DNA of 64,000 nt from CAIQPV01 sp964480365 (GTDB lineage Bacteria > Pseudomonadota > Gammaproteobacteria > Burkholderiales > Gallionellaceae). The stretch is from NCBI GenBank assembly GCA_964480365.1, contig CAYZPM010000002.1, forward strand, positions 1 to 64,000. Direction: 5' to 3'. This document shows positions 51,836 to 60,058 of the stretch, one piece after another; within the stretch, counting starts at the first letter, position 1; the number at the start of each line of letters is the position of its first letter. The notes beneath the pieces are model-generated. The model saw only the letters and a list, made by a program, of their open reading frames with translations, did not search any database and was not told the DNA's origin. The translations under genes were made by a program, and so were the position numbers.

Positions 51836-53272
51836 TTAAATCTTGTGGTCACCCACACGTACGATTTTCATCGTATTCGTGTGGCCGCTTTTACCGATGG
51901 CTTCGCCTATGGTCAACACCATCAAGTCGCCATCTTCCACTAAACCCGATTTTACCAATTCCTCTTCCGCTTCCCGCAAGGTGGCCGATGGATCCTTGGA
52001 ACTTGGATGGAACGCTATCGGATGCACCCCACTAAACAGGGTGACTTTTGTCAAGGTGGCCTTGGTCGGCGTCAGCGCGAAAATTGGAACCGCCGCATTC
52101 ATGCGCGACATCCACAATGCGGTTGAGCCGGATTGGGTCAACGCTACAATCGCCTTCACTTTAAAATGGGATGCGGCATACAAGGCAGACATGGCGATGG
52201 ACTGGTCAACCCGTGTGAACTTGGTCAGCAACTGGCGGTGATCCAGAGCACTTTCTTCGAGTTCTGTTTCGGCTTGGAGGCAAACACGCGCCATGGCTTG
52301 TATGGTCTCGACAGGATAATCGCCGACAGCAGTTTCTGCCGACAGCATCACCGCATCGGTGCCGTCCAGCACCGCATTCGCCACGTCCGATACTTCTGCG
52401 CGGGTGGGAATCGGATTGGTGATCATGGATTCCATCATCTGCGTGGCGGTGATGACCAGTTTGTTTTTGGCTCGCGCCATTTTAATCATGCGCTTTTGCA
52501 AACCCGGCACTGCAGCATCGCCCACTTCCACTGACAAATCGCCGCGCGCCACCATGATCGCGTCCGATGCGTCAATAACTTCACTCAACACGGCAATGGC
52601 TTCGGCACGCTCGATCTTGGCCATCAGCAGGCTCTTACCACCTGCCTCGTGCATTAACTCGCGTGCCAGTTTCATATCGTCAGCCGAACGCGGAAAAGAT
52701 ACCGCCAGGAAGTCGGCCTTGATTAGCGCTGCCGTCTTGATGTCTTCCTTGTCTTTGTCGGTCAGAGCTGGCGCGGTCAAGCCGCCGCCTTTACGGTTGA
52801 TGCCCTTGTTGTTGGACAGAACGCCGCCGCGCACCACCTTGCAAATGATTTCTGCACCCTTGACCTCAACCACGTCGAATTCCAGCATGCCGTCATTCAG
52901 CAAAAGCACCGAGCCGCTGCTTACATCATTGGGCAGTTCCTTGTAATCCAGCCCGACGCGTTCCTGGTTGCCGAGCGCATCCCATGCGGCGTCCAGGATG
53001 AAAGTATCGCCCTTGTTCAGGATGATCTTGTCATTCTCGAATTTGCGCACACGTATCTTGGGGCCTTGCAGGTCAGCCAGAATGCCTACGGTGCGACCAC
53101 AAGCAGCGGCAGCAGCACGCACCTTATCGGCGCGCGCCATGTGGTCTTGCGCTGAGCCGTGCGAGAAATTCATGCGCACCACATCCACACCGGCGCGGAT
53201 CATTTCCTCCAGCACTTTGGGTTCGCTGGAGGCAGGCCCCAAGGTTGCAACAATTTTTGTTCTACGCAACAT
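51836..53272 (-). CDS. pyk: Pyruvate kinase
   Basis: Pyruvate kinase makes ATP and pyruvate from phosphoenolpyruvate. The 478-residue protein opens with RRTKIVATLGPASSEPK and has MNFSHGS, the catalytic MAKIERAEAI and MVARGDLSVEVG, and the nucleotide/K+ motif ITATQMMESM. It lies between pgk and fba on the same strand, 17 bases after pgk. Confidence 0.96.
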   Translation of the reverse strand: MLRRTKIVATLGPASSEPKVLEEMIRAGVDVVRMNFSHGSAQDHMARADKVRAAAAACGRTVGILADLQGPKIRVRKFENDKIILNKGDTFILDAAWDALGNQERVGLDYKELPNDVSSGSVLLLNDGMLEFDVVEVKGAEIICKVVRGGVLSNNKGINRKGGGLTAPALTDKDKEDIKTAALIKADFLAVSFPRSADDMKLARELMHEAGGKSLLMAKIERAEAIAVLSEVIDASDAIMVARGDLSVEVGDAAVPGLQKRMIKMARAKNKLVITATQMMESMITNPIPTRAEVSDVANAVLDGTDAVMLSAETAVGDYPVETIQAMARVCLQAETELEESALDHRQLLTKFTRVDQSIAMSALYAASHFKVKAIVALTQSGSTALWMSRMNAAVPIFALTPTKATLTKVTLFSGVHPIAFHPSSKDPSATLREAEEELVKSGLVEDGDLMVLTIGEAIGKSGHTNTMKIVRVGDHKI

Positions 53273-53289
53273 GATTTTCTGATGTCCGG

Positions 53290-54471
53290 TTATTTTGCGG
53301 CACGTTGTTCCAGAATCTCGACAGCGGGCAATGTCTTGCCTTCGAGGAATTCCAGAAACGCACCGCCAGCGGTAGAAATGTAGGACACTTTGTCATAGAT
53401 ATCGTATTTCTGAATCGCCGCAATGGTGTCGCCGCCGCCGGCCAGGGTAAATGCCTTGGTATTGGCGATCGCCATGGCGATGGTCTTGGTGCCTGCGCCG
53501 AATTGGTCAAACTCGAACACACCAACCGGGCCGTTCCACACCACCGTACCAGCCTTCATGATGATGTCGGCGAGTTCCTGGGCCGACTTCGGGCCGATGT
53601 CAAAAATCATGTCGTCGTCGGCTACGTCATTGGCGCTCTTCTGCACCGCCGGTTCGTTGGCGTCGAATTTCTTGCCCACCACCACGTCGGTCGCAATGGG
53701 AATGGTTGCGCCACGCGCAGACATTTTTTTCATCAGCGCCTGAGCGGTAGGCACCAGGTCGTCTTCGCACAGTGACTTGCCGACATTCTTGCCCGCAGCC
53801 TTGAGGAAGGTATTGGCAATGCCACCGCCGACCACCAATTGTTCACATTTTTCCGATAACGATTCCAGCACCGTCAGCTTGGTAGAAACCTTGGAACCGC
53901 CGACGATAGCCACCATCGGGCGCGCCGGACTAAGCAGAGCCTTGGTCAACGCAGCCAATTCTTCGGTAAGCAAAATGCCTGCTGCCGCTACCGGTGCATA
54001 CTTCGCTACGCCATGAGTTGAAGCCTCGGCGCGATGCGCGGTGCCGAAAGCGTCCATCACGAACACATCGCACAACGCGGCGTATTTCTTCGCGGTTTCA
54101 TCCACGTTCTTTTTTTCGCCCTTGTTGAAACGGCAATTTTCCAGCAACACCAATTCGCCCCCGGCAACTTCGAAACCGCCATTCACCCAATCCTTAATCA
54201 GACGTACCGGCTTGCCCAGCTTGGCGGCGATAACATCTGCTACTGGCTTGAGCGAGTTTTCTTCGGAATACACGCCTTCTTCCGGACGCCCCAGGTGAGA
54301 TGTCACCATTACCCGCGCACCCGCTTTCAGTGCGAAATTAATGGTCGCCATTGAAGCGGTAATACGCGCATCGGACGTCACCTTGCCGTCTTTGACAGGC
54401 ACGTTGAGATCAGAACGAATCAAGACGCGCTTGCCCTTGAGATCCAGATCGGTCATTTTGATAACAGACAT
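53290..54471 (-). CDS. pgk: Phosphoglycerate kinase
   Basis: A 393-residue kinase interconverting 1,3-bisphosphoglycerate and 3-phosphoglycerate. The ATG at 54471 (MSVIKMTDLDLKGK) follows an AGGAGAG site; the longer frame upstream enters hairpin DNA. VLIRSDLNVPV, the Arg-rich substrate site, and GGGDTIAAI near the C-terminus are intact. In the Calvin cycle it runs toward bisphosphoglycerate. Confidence 0.96.
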   Translation of the reverse strand: MSVIKMTDLDLKGKRVLIRSDLNVPVKDGKVTSDARITASMATINFALKAGARVMVTSHLGRPEEGVYSEENSLKPVADVIAAKLGKPVRLIKDWVNGGFEVAGGELVLLENCRFNKGEKKNVDETAKKYAALCDVFVMDAFGTAHRAEASTHGVAKYAPVAAAGILLTEELAALTKALLSPARPMVAIVGGSKVSTKLTVLESLSEKCEQLVVGGGIANTFLKAAGKNVGKSLCEDDLVPTAQALMKKMSARGATIPIATDVVVGKKFDANEPAVQKSANDVADDDMIFDIGPKSAQELADIIMKAGTVVWNGPVGVFEFDQFGAGTKTIAMAIANTKAFTLAGGGDTIAAIQKYDIYDKVSYISTAGGAFLEFLEGKTLPAVEILEQRAAK

Positions 54472-54495
54472 AATTTCTCTCCTGAAAAGTAAAGT

Positions 54496-54523
54496 GTAAG
54501 GGATGGGCGAACCCATGCCTTAC
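54496..54523 (-). promoter_or_regulatory. Stable hairpin in the pgk leader
   Basis: GTAAGGGATGGG-CGAA-CCCATGCCTTAC is a twelve-position stem with one mismatch, closed by a CGAA loop, 25 bases upstream of the pgk start. With no T-run it may stabilise or mark a processed transcript end rather than terminate. Confidence 0.5.
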
Positions 54524-54534
54524 AACTCACTAAA

Positions 54535-54651
54535 TGTAGGTCTGGTGGCATAACCCGCCAAACAAAATGGTGGGTTACGCTACGCTCTGACGATTTCTCA
54601 CGCGGCTTGCCGCGTAGAGAATCGCGTGACTTTGTTAAACCCACCCTACAT
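54535..54651. repeat. Family C palindromic repeat between gap and pgk
   Basis: TGTAGGTCTGGTGGCATAAC on one side and AACCCACCCTACA on the other are inverted ends, with an inner ACGCGGC-TTGC-CGCGT hairpin. It ends three bases before the gap stop. Confidence 0.75.
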
Positions 54652-54653
54652 TT

Positions 54654-55652
54654 TTATTTTGCGACGTGTTGCACCAAGCGCAACATATTGCAAGTGTACC
54701 CATACTCGTTGTCATACCAGGCCACAACTTTGACGAATGTGCTATCCAGGGCGATGCCTGCATCGGCATCAAACACCGACGGGGCGCTCATGCCACGGAA
54801 ATCGGTGGCAACCACCTTTTCTTCGGTGTACCCCAGCACACCTTTCATCGAACCTTCGGAAGCTGTCTTCATGGCCTTACATATATCTTCGTAGGAGGCT
54901 TCCTTGTTCAACTCAACCGTCAGGTCGACTACGGACACGTCCGAAGTCGGCACACGGAAAGCCATGCCGGTAAGTTTTTTGTTCAGTTCGGGGATAACCT
55001 TGCCCACAGCCTTGGCAGCACCGGTGGAAGAGGGGATGATGTTTTCCAAAATGCCGCGACCCCCGCGCCAATCCTTATTAGATGGGCCATCTACCGTCTT
55101 CTGGGTGGCGGTGGCAGCATGCACTGTAGTCATCAGGCCGCGTTTGATGCCCCAATTATCATTCAGCACCTTGGCAACGGGAGCCAAGCAGTTGGTGGTG
55201 CAGGAAGCGGCAGAAACGATGGTTTCACCAGCGTATTTGCCGTGGTTCACGCCGTACACAAACATCGGGGTGTCGTCCTTGGAAGGGGCAGATTGAACCA
55301 CCTTCTTAGCGCCAGCTGTGATGTGTGCTTGGCAAGATTCTTTTGTCAGGAAGAAACCGGTGCAGTCGATTACGATGTCGGCGCCCACTTCATTCCATTT
55401 CAGTTCGGCAGGATTCTTGATAGCGGACAGGCGGATCTTCTTACCATTAACCACCATGTTGCCGCCATCAATTGAGACATCTCCATTAAAACGGCCATGC
55501 ACGGAATCGTACTTGAGCATGTAAGCCAGATAGTCTGGCTCAAGCAAATCGTTAATGGCAACGATCTCGATGTCTTTGAAGTCCTTGGCAACCGCGCGGA
55601 ACACCATGCGTCCGATGCGACCAAATCCATTGATACCCACTTTAATTGCCAT
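54654..55652 (-). CDS. gap: Glyceraldehyde-3-phosphate dehydrogenase (type I)
   Basis: A 332-residue dehydrogenase with NAD motif GINGFGRIGR, catalytic Cys151 in SAASCTTNCLAP, and WYDNEYGYTCNM near the end. Residues NDLLEPDYLAYMLKYDS match GapA-type enzymes. A clear AAGGAG site precedes the ATG. It lies between tkt and pgk and can serve both the Calvin cycle and glycolysis. Confidence 0.97.
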   Translation of the reverse strand: MAIKVGINGFGRIGRMVFRAVAKDFKDIEIVAINDLLEPDYLAYMLKYDSVHGRFNGDVSIDGGNMVVNGKKIRLSAIKNPAELKWNEVGADIVIDCTGFFLTKESCQAHITAGAKKVVQSAPSKDDTPMFVYGVNHGKYAGETIVSAASCTTNCLAPVAKVLNDNWGIKRGLMTTVHAATATQKTVDGPSNKDWRGGRGILENIIPSSTGAAKAVGKVIPELNKKLTGMAFRVPTSDVSVVDLTVELNKEASYEDICKAMKTASEGSMKGVLGYTEEKVVATDFRGMSAPSVFDADAGIALDSTFVKVVAWYDNEYGYTCNMLRLVQHVAK

Positions 55653-55746
55653 GCTTTTCTCCTTTGGAAGTTGAACTAGTAATTATTTGGATCGTCAGCA
55701 CACAATGCATTTTGCGCCCCGACAATGAACGCTGTATTACAGGCTG

Positions 55747-55812
55747 GTAGGGTGGGCAGGTTTCATGCCCACGCGGACGAACAGCGTGGGCACAAAAACG
55801 TGCCCACCCTAC
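55747..55812. repeat. Family C palindromic repeat between tkt and gap
   Basis: GTAGGGTGGGCA at the left and TGCCCACCCTAC at the right are perfect inverted ends, with an inner TGCCCACGC/GCGTGGGCA hairpin. Confidence 0.88.
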
Positions 55813-55821
55813 ATAGCTTTC

Positions 55822-57840
55822 TCAAGCGATAACTTTTTTCACTGTCGCAACCACGTTGGCAACGGTAAAGCCGAAGTGTTTGAACAGTTCACCAGCCGGA
55901 GCGGACTCGCCAAAGCAATCCATACCCACCACTGCGCCATCCAGCCCGACATATTTGTGCCATAAACCGGTTACCCCTGCTTCCACCGCCACGCGTTTGA
56001 CACCCTTAGTCAATACGCTGTCTTTGTAAGCTTGATCCTGACGGTCAAACACATTGGTCGAAGGCATCGACACCACGCGTACATGAATACCGTCTTGTGC
56101 CAATTCTTTTTGCGCGTCCATTGCCAGCGCCACTTCAGAGCCCGTGGCAATAATAATGCCCTGCGGCTTGCCTTTGGCGACGTCGGACAGCACATAGCCG
56201 CCCTTGCGGATAGCGGCGATCTGCGCCGCATCGCGCTTCTGGAAGTTCAGATTCTGGCGGCTGAAAATCAGCGAGGAGGGGCCGGTCTTGCGTTCAACCG
56301 CCGCAACCCAGGATACGATGGATTCGACGGTGTCGCATGGACGCCATACATCCATGTTCGGAATGAAGCGCAGGGTCGTGGTCTGCTCGACTGGCTGGTG
56401 CGTCGGGCCGTCCTCTCCTAAACCAATGGAGTCGTGGGTGAACACATAGATCACGCGCTGCTTCATCAGCGCCGCCATGCGCAGTGCGTTGCGTGAGTAT
56501 TCCGAGAACATCAGGAAGGTGCCGCCGAACGGCAGCAGGCCGCCGTGCAGCGCCATACCGTTCATGATGGCCGACATGCCGAATTCGCGCACGCCGTAGC
56601 TGATGTAGTTACCGGGCTTCTTGCCATGCACATGGTGTGCGCCAGTCCAATTGGTCAGATTGGAACCAGTCAGGTCAGCAGAACCGCCAAGGAATTCCGG
56701 CAACGCAGGAATCAGCGCGTTGATCGCGTTTTGCGAAGCCTTGCGTGTGGCGATGGTTTCGCCTTTTTCATTAATCTGCGCAATCGCTTTTGCGGCATGT
56801 TCTGCCCAGTTGGCTGGCAGATCGCCCAGCGTGCGGCGCTCGAACTCGGCAGCTTCTGCCGGAAAAGCCGCGCGATATTCCGCAAATTTGTTGTTCCACA
56901 GCTTTTCCAATCCTGCGCCTCGGGTGCGTCCATCCCATGCCTCGTATACGTGCTGGGGGATTTCAAACGGAGGATAGTTCCAGCCGATATGCGCGCGTGT
57001 TGCGGCGACTTCGGCATCGCCCAGTGCCGCACCATGCACGTCATGCGTGCCTTCCTTGTTCGGCGAGCCGCAGCCGATGATGGTCTTGCAGCAGATCAGC
57101 GAGGGCTTGTCAGTGACAGCCTTGGCCGCGTTGATCGCCGCGTTCAGTGCTTCGGGATCATGCCCTTCGACGTCGGCAATCACATGCCAGCCGTAAGCCT
57201 CGAAGCGCTTGGGCGTATTGTCGGTAAACCAGCCGCCGACATGACCGTCGATGGAAATGTCGTTGTCATCCCAGAAAGCAATCAGCTTGCCCAGCCCCCA
57301 GGTGCCGGCCAAGGCGCAAGACTCGTGCGAGATGCCTTCCATCATGCAGCCGTCACCCATGAACACGTAGGTGTGGTGATTAACAATTTCATGACCGGGT
57401 CGATTGAATTCGTTAGCCAGTAATTTTTCAGCCATCGCCATGCCTACGGCATTGGTGATGCCTTGGCCGAGCGGCCCGGTAGTAGTTTCCACACCGGCGG
57501 TATAGCCGTATTCGGGATGGCCGGGCGTCTTGGAATGCATCTGGCGAAAACGCTTCAACTCTTCAATAGGCAGGTCATAGCCGGTCAGGTGCAGCAAGGC
57601 ATAAACCAGCATGGAACCATGGCCGTTGGATTGCACAAAACGATCACGGTCAGGCCATTTAGGATTAGACGGATTGTGGCGCAGATGGTGATTCCACAGC
57701 ACTTCAGCGATTTCCGCCATACCCATCGGAGCGCCAGGATGACCAGAGTTAGCTTTTTGCACGGCGTCCATTGCCAAAGCGCGGATCGCACCGGTAGTGT
57801 CGTTAAACTTGGGGGGTCTTACATTACGCGTCGTAGCCAT
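55822..57840 (-). CDS. tkt: Transketolase
   Basis: A 672-residue thiamine-diphosphate enzyme moving two-carbon units in the Calvin and pentose phosphate cycles. ANSGHPGAPMGMAEIAEVLW, the ThDP motif MGDGCMMEG...FWDDND, and THDSIGLGEDGPTHQPVE are all intact. It heads the tkt-gap-pgk-pyk-fba series and has its own promoter and an AGGAG ribosome site. Confidence 0.97.
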   Translation of the reverse strand: MATTRNVRPPKFNDTTGAIRALAMDAVQKANSGHPGAPMGMAEIAEVLWNHHLRHNPSNPKWPDRDRFVQSNGHGSMLVYALLHLTGYDLPIEELKRFRQMHSKTPGHPEYGYTAGVETTTGPLGQGITNAVGMAMAEKLLANEFNRPGHEIVNHHTYVFMGDGCMMEGISHESCALAGTWGLGKLIAFWDDNDISIDGHVGGWFTDNTPKRFEAYGWHVIADVEGHDPEALNAAINAAKAVTDKPSLICCKTIIGCGSPNKEGTHDVHGAALGDAEVAATRAHIGWNYPPFEIPQHVYEAWDGRTRGAGLEKLWNNKFAEYRAAFPAEAAEFERRTLGDLPANWAEHAAKAIAQINEKGETIATRKASQNAINALIPALPEFLGGSADLTGSNLTNWTGAHHVHGKKPGNYISYGVREFGMSAIMNGMALHGGLLPFGGTFLMFSEYSRNALRMAALMKQRVIYVFTHDSIGLGEDGPTHQPVEQTTTLRFIPNMDVWRPCDTVESIVSWVAAVERKTGPSSLIFSRQNLNFQKRDAAQIAAIRKGGYVLSDVAKGKPQGIIIATGSEVALAMDAQKELAQDGIHVRVVSMPSTNVFDRQDQAYKDSVLTKGVKRVAVEAGVTGLWHKYVGLDGAVVGMDCFGESAPAGELFKHFGFTVANVVATVKKVIA

Positions 57841-57907
57841 TTCTCACGGGTCTCCTGGACATCTCTGGAACGGGTTGAATTGTTGCAGCTTTCAAAAGTG
57901 GACTGCG

Positions 57908-57936
57908 ATTATGCCGCACCGCCCTGTTTTGGGCAA
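57908..57936 (-). promoter_or_regulatory. Sigma-70 promoter of tkt
   Basis: On the minus strand TTGCCC (57936-57931) and CATAAT (57913-57908) are 17 bases apart, about 70 bases before the tkt start. Confidence 0.6.
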
Positions 57937-58010
57937 TACACAATTCCGGGTAGTCCGGTTTGGGATTCCACAGTGTTGACAAGGACATATCGGGCTGGTT
58001 TATTTTTATG

Positions 58011-58282
58011 TCATGCGGTTGGTGCAATTACCGGCGGCTTCAGCTTTGACTTGGCGGCCAACTTTTTAAACCTCTGGTCGAACGTCGCCAGTGCTTTGCA
58101 GCCCGTTATACCGGCATGGTGCAGGGCATCAGCGAAATCAAAACCCGACTGATCTTACGAGGGCTTATCCAGTGAGTACGCGCCGCGCAACACCCCTCAA
58201 TCAGCGAGGCCGCCTGATACGCCTGCACCGGATCGTCATTGGTCACCAGCTTTGCCAGAATATAGGCATCAAGCGCCTTCAT
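58011..58282 (-). pseudogene. PIN-domain toxin remnant
   Basis: The start MKALDAYILAKLVTNDDPVQ and AYQAASLIE match the N-terminus of VapC-like PIN toxins, with the first catalytic Asp. After about 30 residues the sequence loses similarity and the frame ends. In another frame the C-terminal part reappears as GFDFADALHHAGITGCKALA and TFDQRFKKLA, including the last acidic residues. Roughly the middle third, about 140 bases, is missing. The matching antitoxin upstream is not recognisable, though a short helical frame (ELDEWLLHGIAL) just before it may be its end. Confidence 0.78.
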
Positions 58283-58347
58283 CTCAAGTAAGTGCGATGC
58301 CATGAAGCAGCCATTCATCAAGTTCTGCAATCGACCCAAGCAGAAGC

Positions 58348-58785
58348 TCATTGCTCGACCTCAACACGGGCCCAAGCCTCAGTAAGCTTATCTTGTAGTG
58401 CTTGCTGGCGTTGTTCGTAGTTAATTTTCAGCTCGTCAGAACCCGGACGAATGCCCTCAAGGGCAGTGATAAAGGCAACATGGTAGGATTTCAGGGCCTC
58501 TTGTGTCTTCGATTTGTTTACCTTTCGAAGTGCCTTGTCGAGGTTCTCTTTGGCTAACGCCTTCATATCTTTGATGCATCCAACATAGTCACTTTGTTTG
58601 TCCTGCTCTAACCCACCTTCTGCCCGAGCAAGTGCTAGCCGCAGAATGATTTTGCATGTGACTATAAGAGAACCCATTCTTTTATAGCCACCCAGTGAAG
58701 TGTTTTTATCTTGAGTCTCCGTAGCAAACGAAGTTGAAGATGTTGTAATGAGGATGCCGACGAGGATTATGGTGAATAACTTCAT
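58348..58785 (-). CDS. Exported hypothetical protein
   Basis: A 145-residue protein with a signal peptide (about 1-21, ending SFA). The mature part is helical and charged, with two cysteines (in VTCKIIL and VGCIKDM) that could form a disulphide in the periplasm. I do not recognise the family. It is AT-rich, next to a PIN remnant and another unknown gene, so it looks like accessory DNA. Confidence 0.6.
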   Translation of the reverse strand: MKLFTIILVGILITTSSTSFATETQDKNTSLGGYKRMGSLIVTCKIILRLALARAEGGLEQDKQSDYVGCIKDMKALAKENLDKALRKVNKSKTQEALKSYHVAFITALEGIRPGSDELKINYEQRQQALQDKLTEAWARVEVEQ

Positions 58786-58886
58786 GTCAGTAATGACCTT
58801 TCAGGATTGGAAATTGGTGTTGCGCCTAACATTGAGCCAAATAGCTATGCAATGTTTTATCAGTGCAGTCCAGCATATTCGTATGA

Positions 58887-59276
58887 TTAAGTACGAACAA
58901 ATCCTGCATTCCAGATTGAACTAACGACATCCATTTGATGGTTTGAGATTTTTCTTTCTCCCTCCATCACGCGGCACCAGAGTGTTTCTTCATTTTGTGA
59001 AAGGTGAGGTTCTTTTCTAAGAATACCCAGCGCTTTTAAGGCGTATTTTTTATTTTTTTCTGCTCTGCAGTAGCTACCCTGTGGAATCCCAGATATTGCT
59101 CCACTTTCGCATAGTCCAAGAAATGCACCGCGAGGGCAACCCTTCACCTGAGCTGATTTGCTGGATGGGAAAATATTGACTACAGCCGATTCCCAAGCAT
59201 CGTTGGGTGTCGTCGCTAAGCCATCTTGGTATAACTTTACAGCCATTACAGCAGCATTTCCGTACTTACCCATCAA
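58887..59276 (-). CDS. Conserved hypothetical protein (DUF6979-like)
   Basis: A 129-residue soluble protein. The N-terminus KYGNAAVMAVKLYQDGLATT and the block KGCPRGAFLGLCESGAISGI recall a small conserved family I know as DUF6979, function unknown; the number is from memory. Four cysteines are present (CPRG, LCES, YCRAE, WCRVM). AT-rich and isolated, it probably belongs to the same accessory stretch as the gene downstream. Confidence 0.65.
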   Translation of the reverse strand: MMGKYGNAAVMAVKLYQDGLATTPNDAWESAVVNIFPSSKSAQVKGCPRGAFLGLCESGAISGIPQGSYCRAEKNKKYALKALGILRKEPHLSQNEETLWCRVMEGERKISNHQMDVVSSIWNAGFVRT

Positions 59277-59437
59277 TATGTCTCCGAATTGCCTAACGAT
59301 GATATAGCAAATGTGTCATTGACCAATCGTGCCCTGAGTCAATTGGAATATCAAGTTGAAGTTCCGCTCCTGGCACCAACCAGAATGTCGTGACATGAAA
59401 TACGTTGCACAAAAGCGGTCGGTCACCACGGCCTGCA

Positions 59438-60058
59438 TTATTCGTCTTCCAAAAGCTTTTTTGCAAACTTGATATTGAGCTGCTTCAACTTCCGGTACAG
59501 GTGGGTGCGCTCCAAGCCGACATTCTGCGCTACGCGAACCATGTTGCCGTTCTCTTTTTGCATGTGGTGATTGAAGTACAACGTATCGAAAAAGTCGCGC
59601 GCCTCACGCAGGGGAAGATCGAGAGGCAGCAGGAATTGCGGCGCAGCATCCGCAATTTCGCCATGATCCGCCGGACGTATGCGTGGTGCGCCCTGCCGGA
59701 TCGCCTTGGCGACAGTGTCGAGCAGTTTCTGCAAGGCGACGGGCTTTTCCAGAAAATCCGCCGCGCCGATGCGCGTCGCCTCAACAGCGGTTTCTATGGT
59801 GCCGTGGCCGGACATCATGATGACCGGCATGGTCAACAAACCCTCTGCCACCCATTCCTTGAGCAGCGTAACGCCATCGGTATCCGGCATCCAGATGTCC
59901 AGCAACACCAGGTCAGGCGCCAGTCGATTACGGAACTCGCGCGCCTGCGCGGCGTTCTCCGCTACGGATACGTGATAGCCTTCGTCGTACAGGATTTCCG
60001 AAAGCAACTCGCGTATCCCTATTTCATCATCCACTACCAGAATTTCTTTGGCTGCCAT
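59438..60058 (-). CDS. Short NtrX-like response regulator (REC plus Fis-type HTH, no AAA+ domain)
   Basis: A 206-residue regulator paired with the adjacent NtrY-type kinase. The receiver domain (1-118) has D10/D11, the phospho-acceptor D54 in LLDIWMPDTDG and K105 in FLEKP. A short linker leads to a C-terminal Fis-like HTH (about 165-200) with GNMVRVAQNVGLERTHLYRK. The sigma-54-activating AAA+ domain of classical NtrX is absent, so it cannot remodel sigma-54 polymerase in the usual way and may act as a simple DNA-binding regulator. Its ATG overlaps the kinase stop (TAATG). Confidence 0.88.
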   Translation of the reverse strand: MAAKEILVVDDEIGIRELLSEILYDEGYHVSVAENAAQAREFRNRLAPDLVLLDIWMPDTDGVTLLKEWVAEGLLTMPVIMMSGHGTIETAVEATRIGAADFLEKPVALQKLLDTVAKAIRQGAPRIRPADHGEIADAAPQFLLPLDLPLREARDFFDTLYFNHHMQKENGNMVRVAQNVGLERTHLYRKLKQLNIKFAKKLLEDE

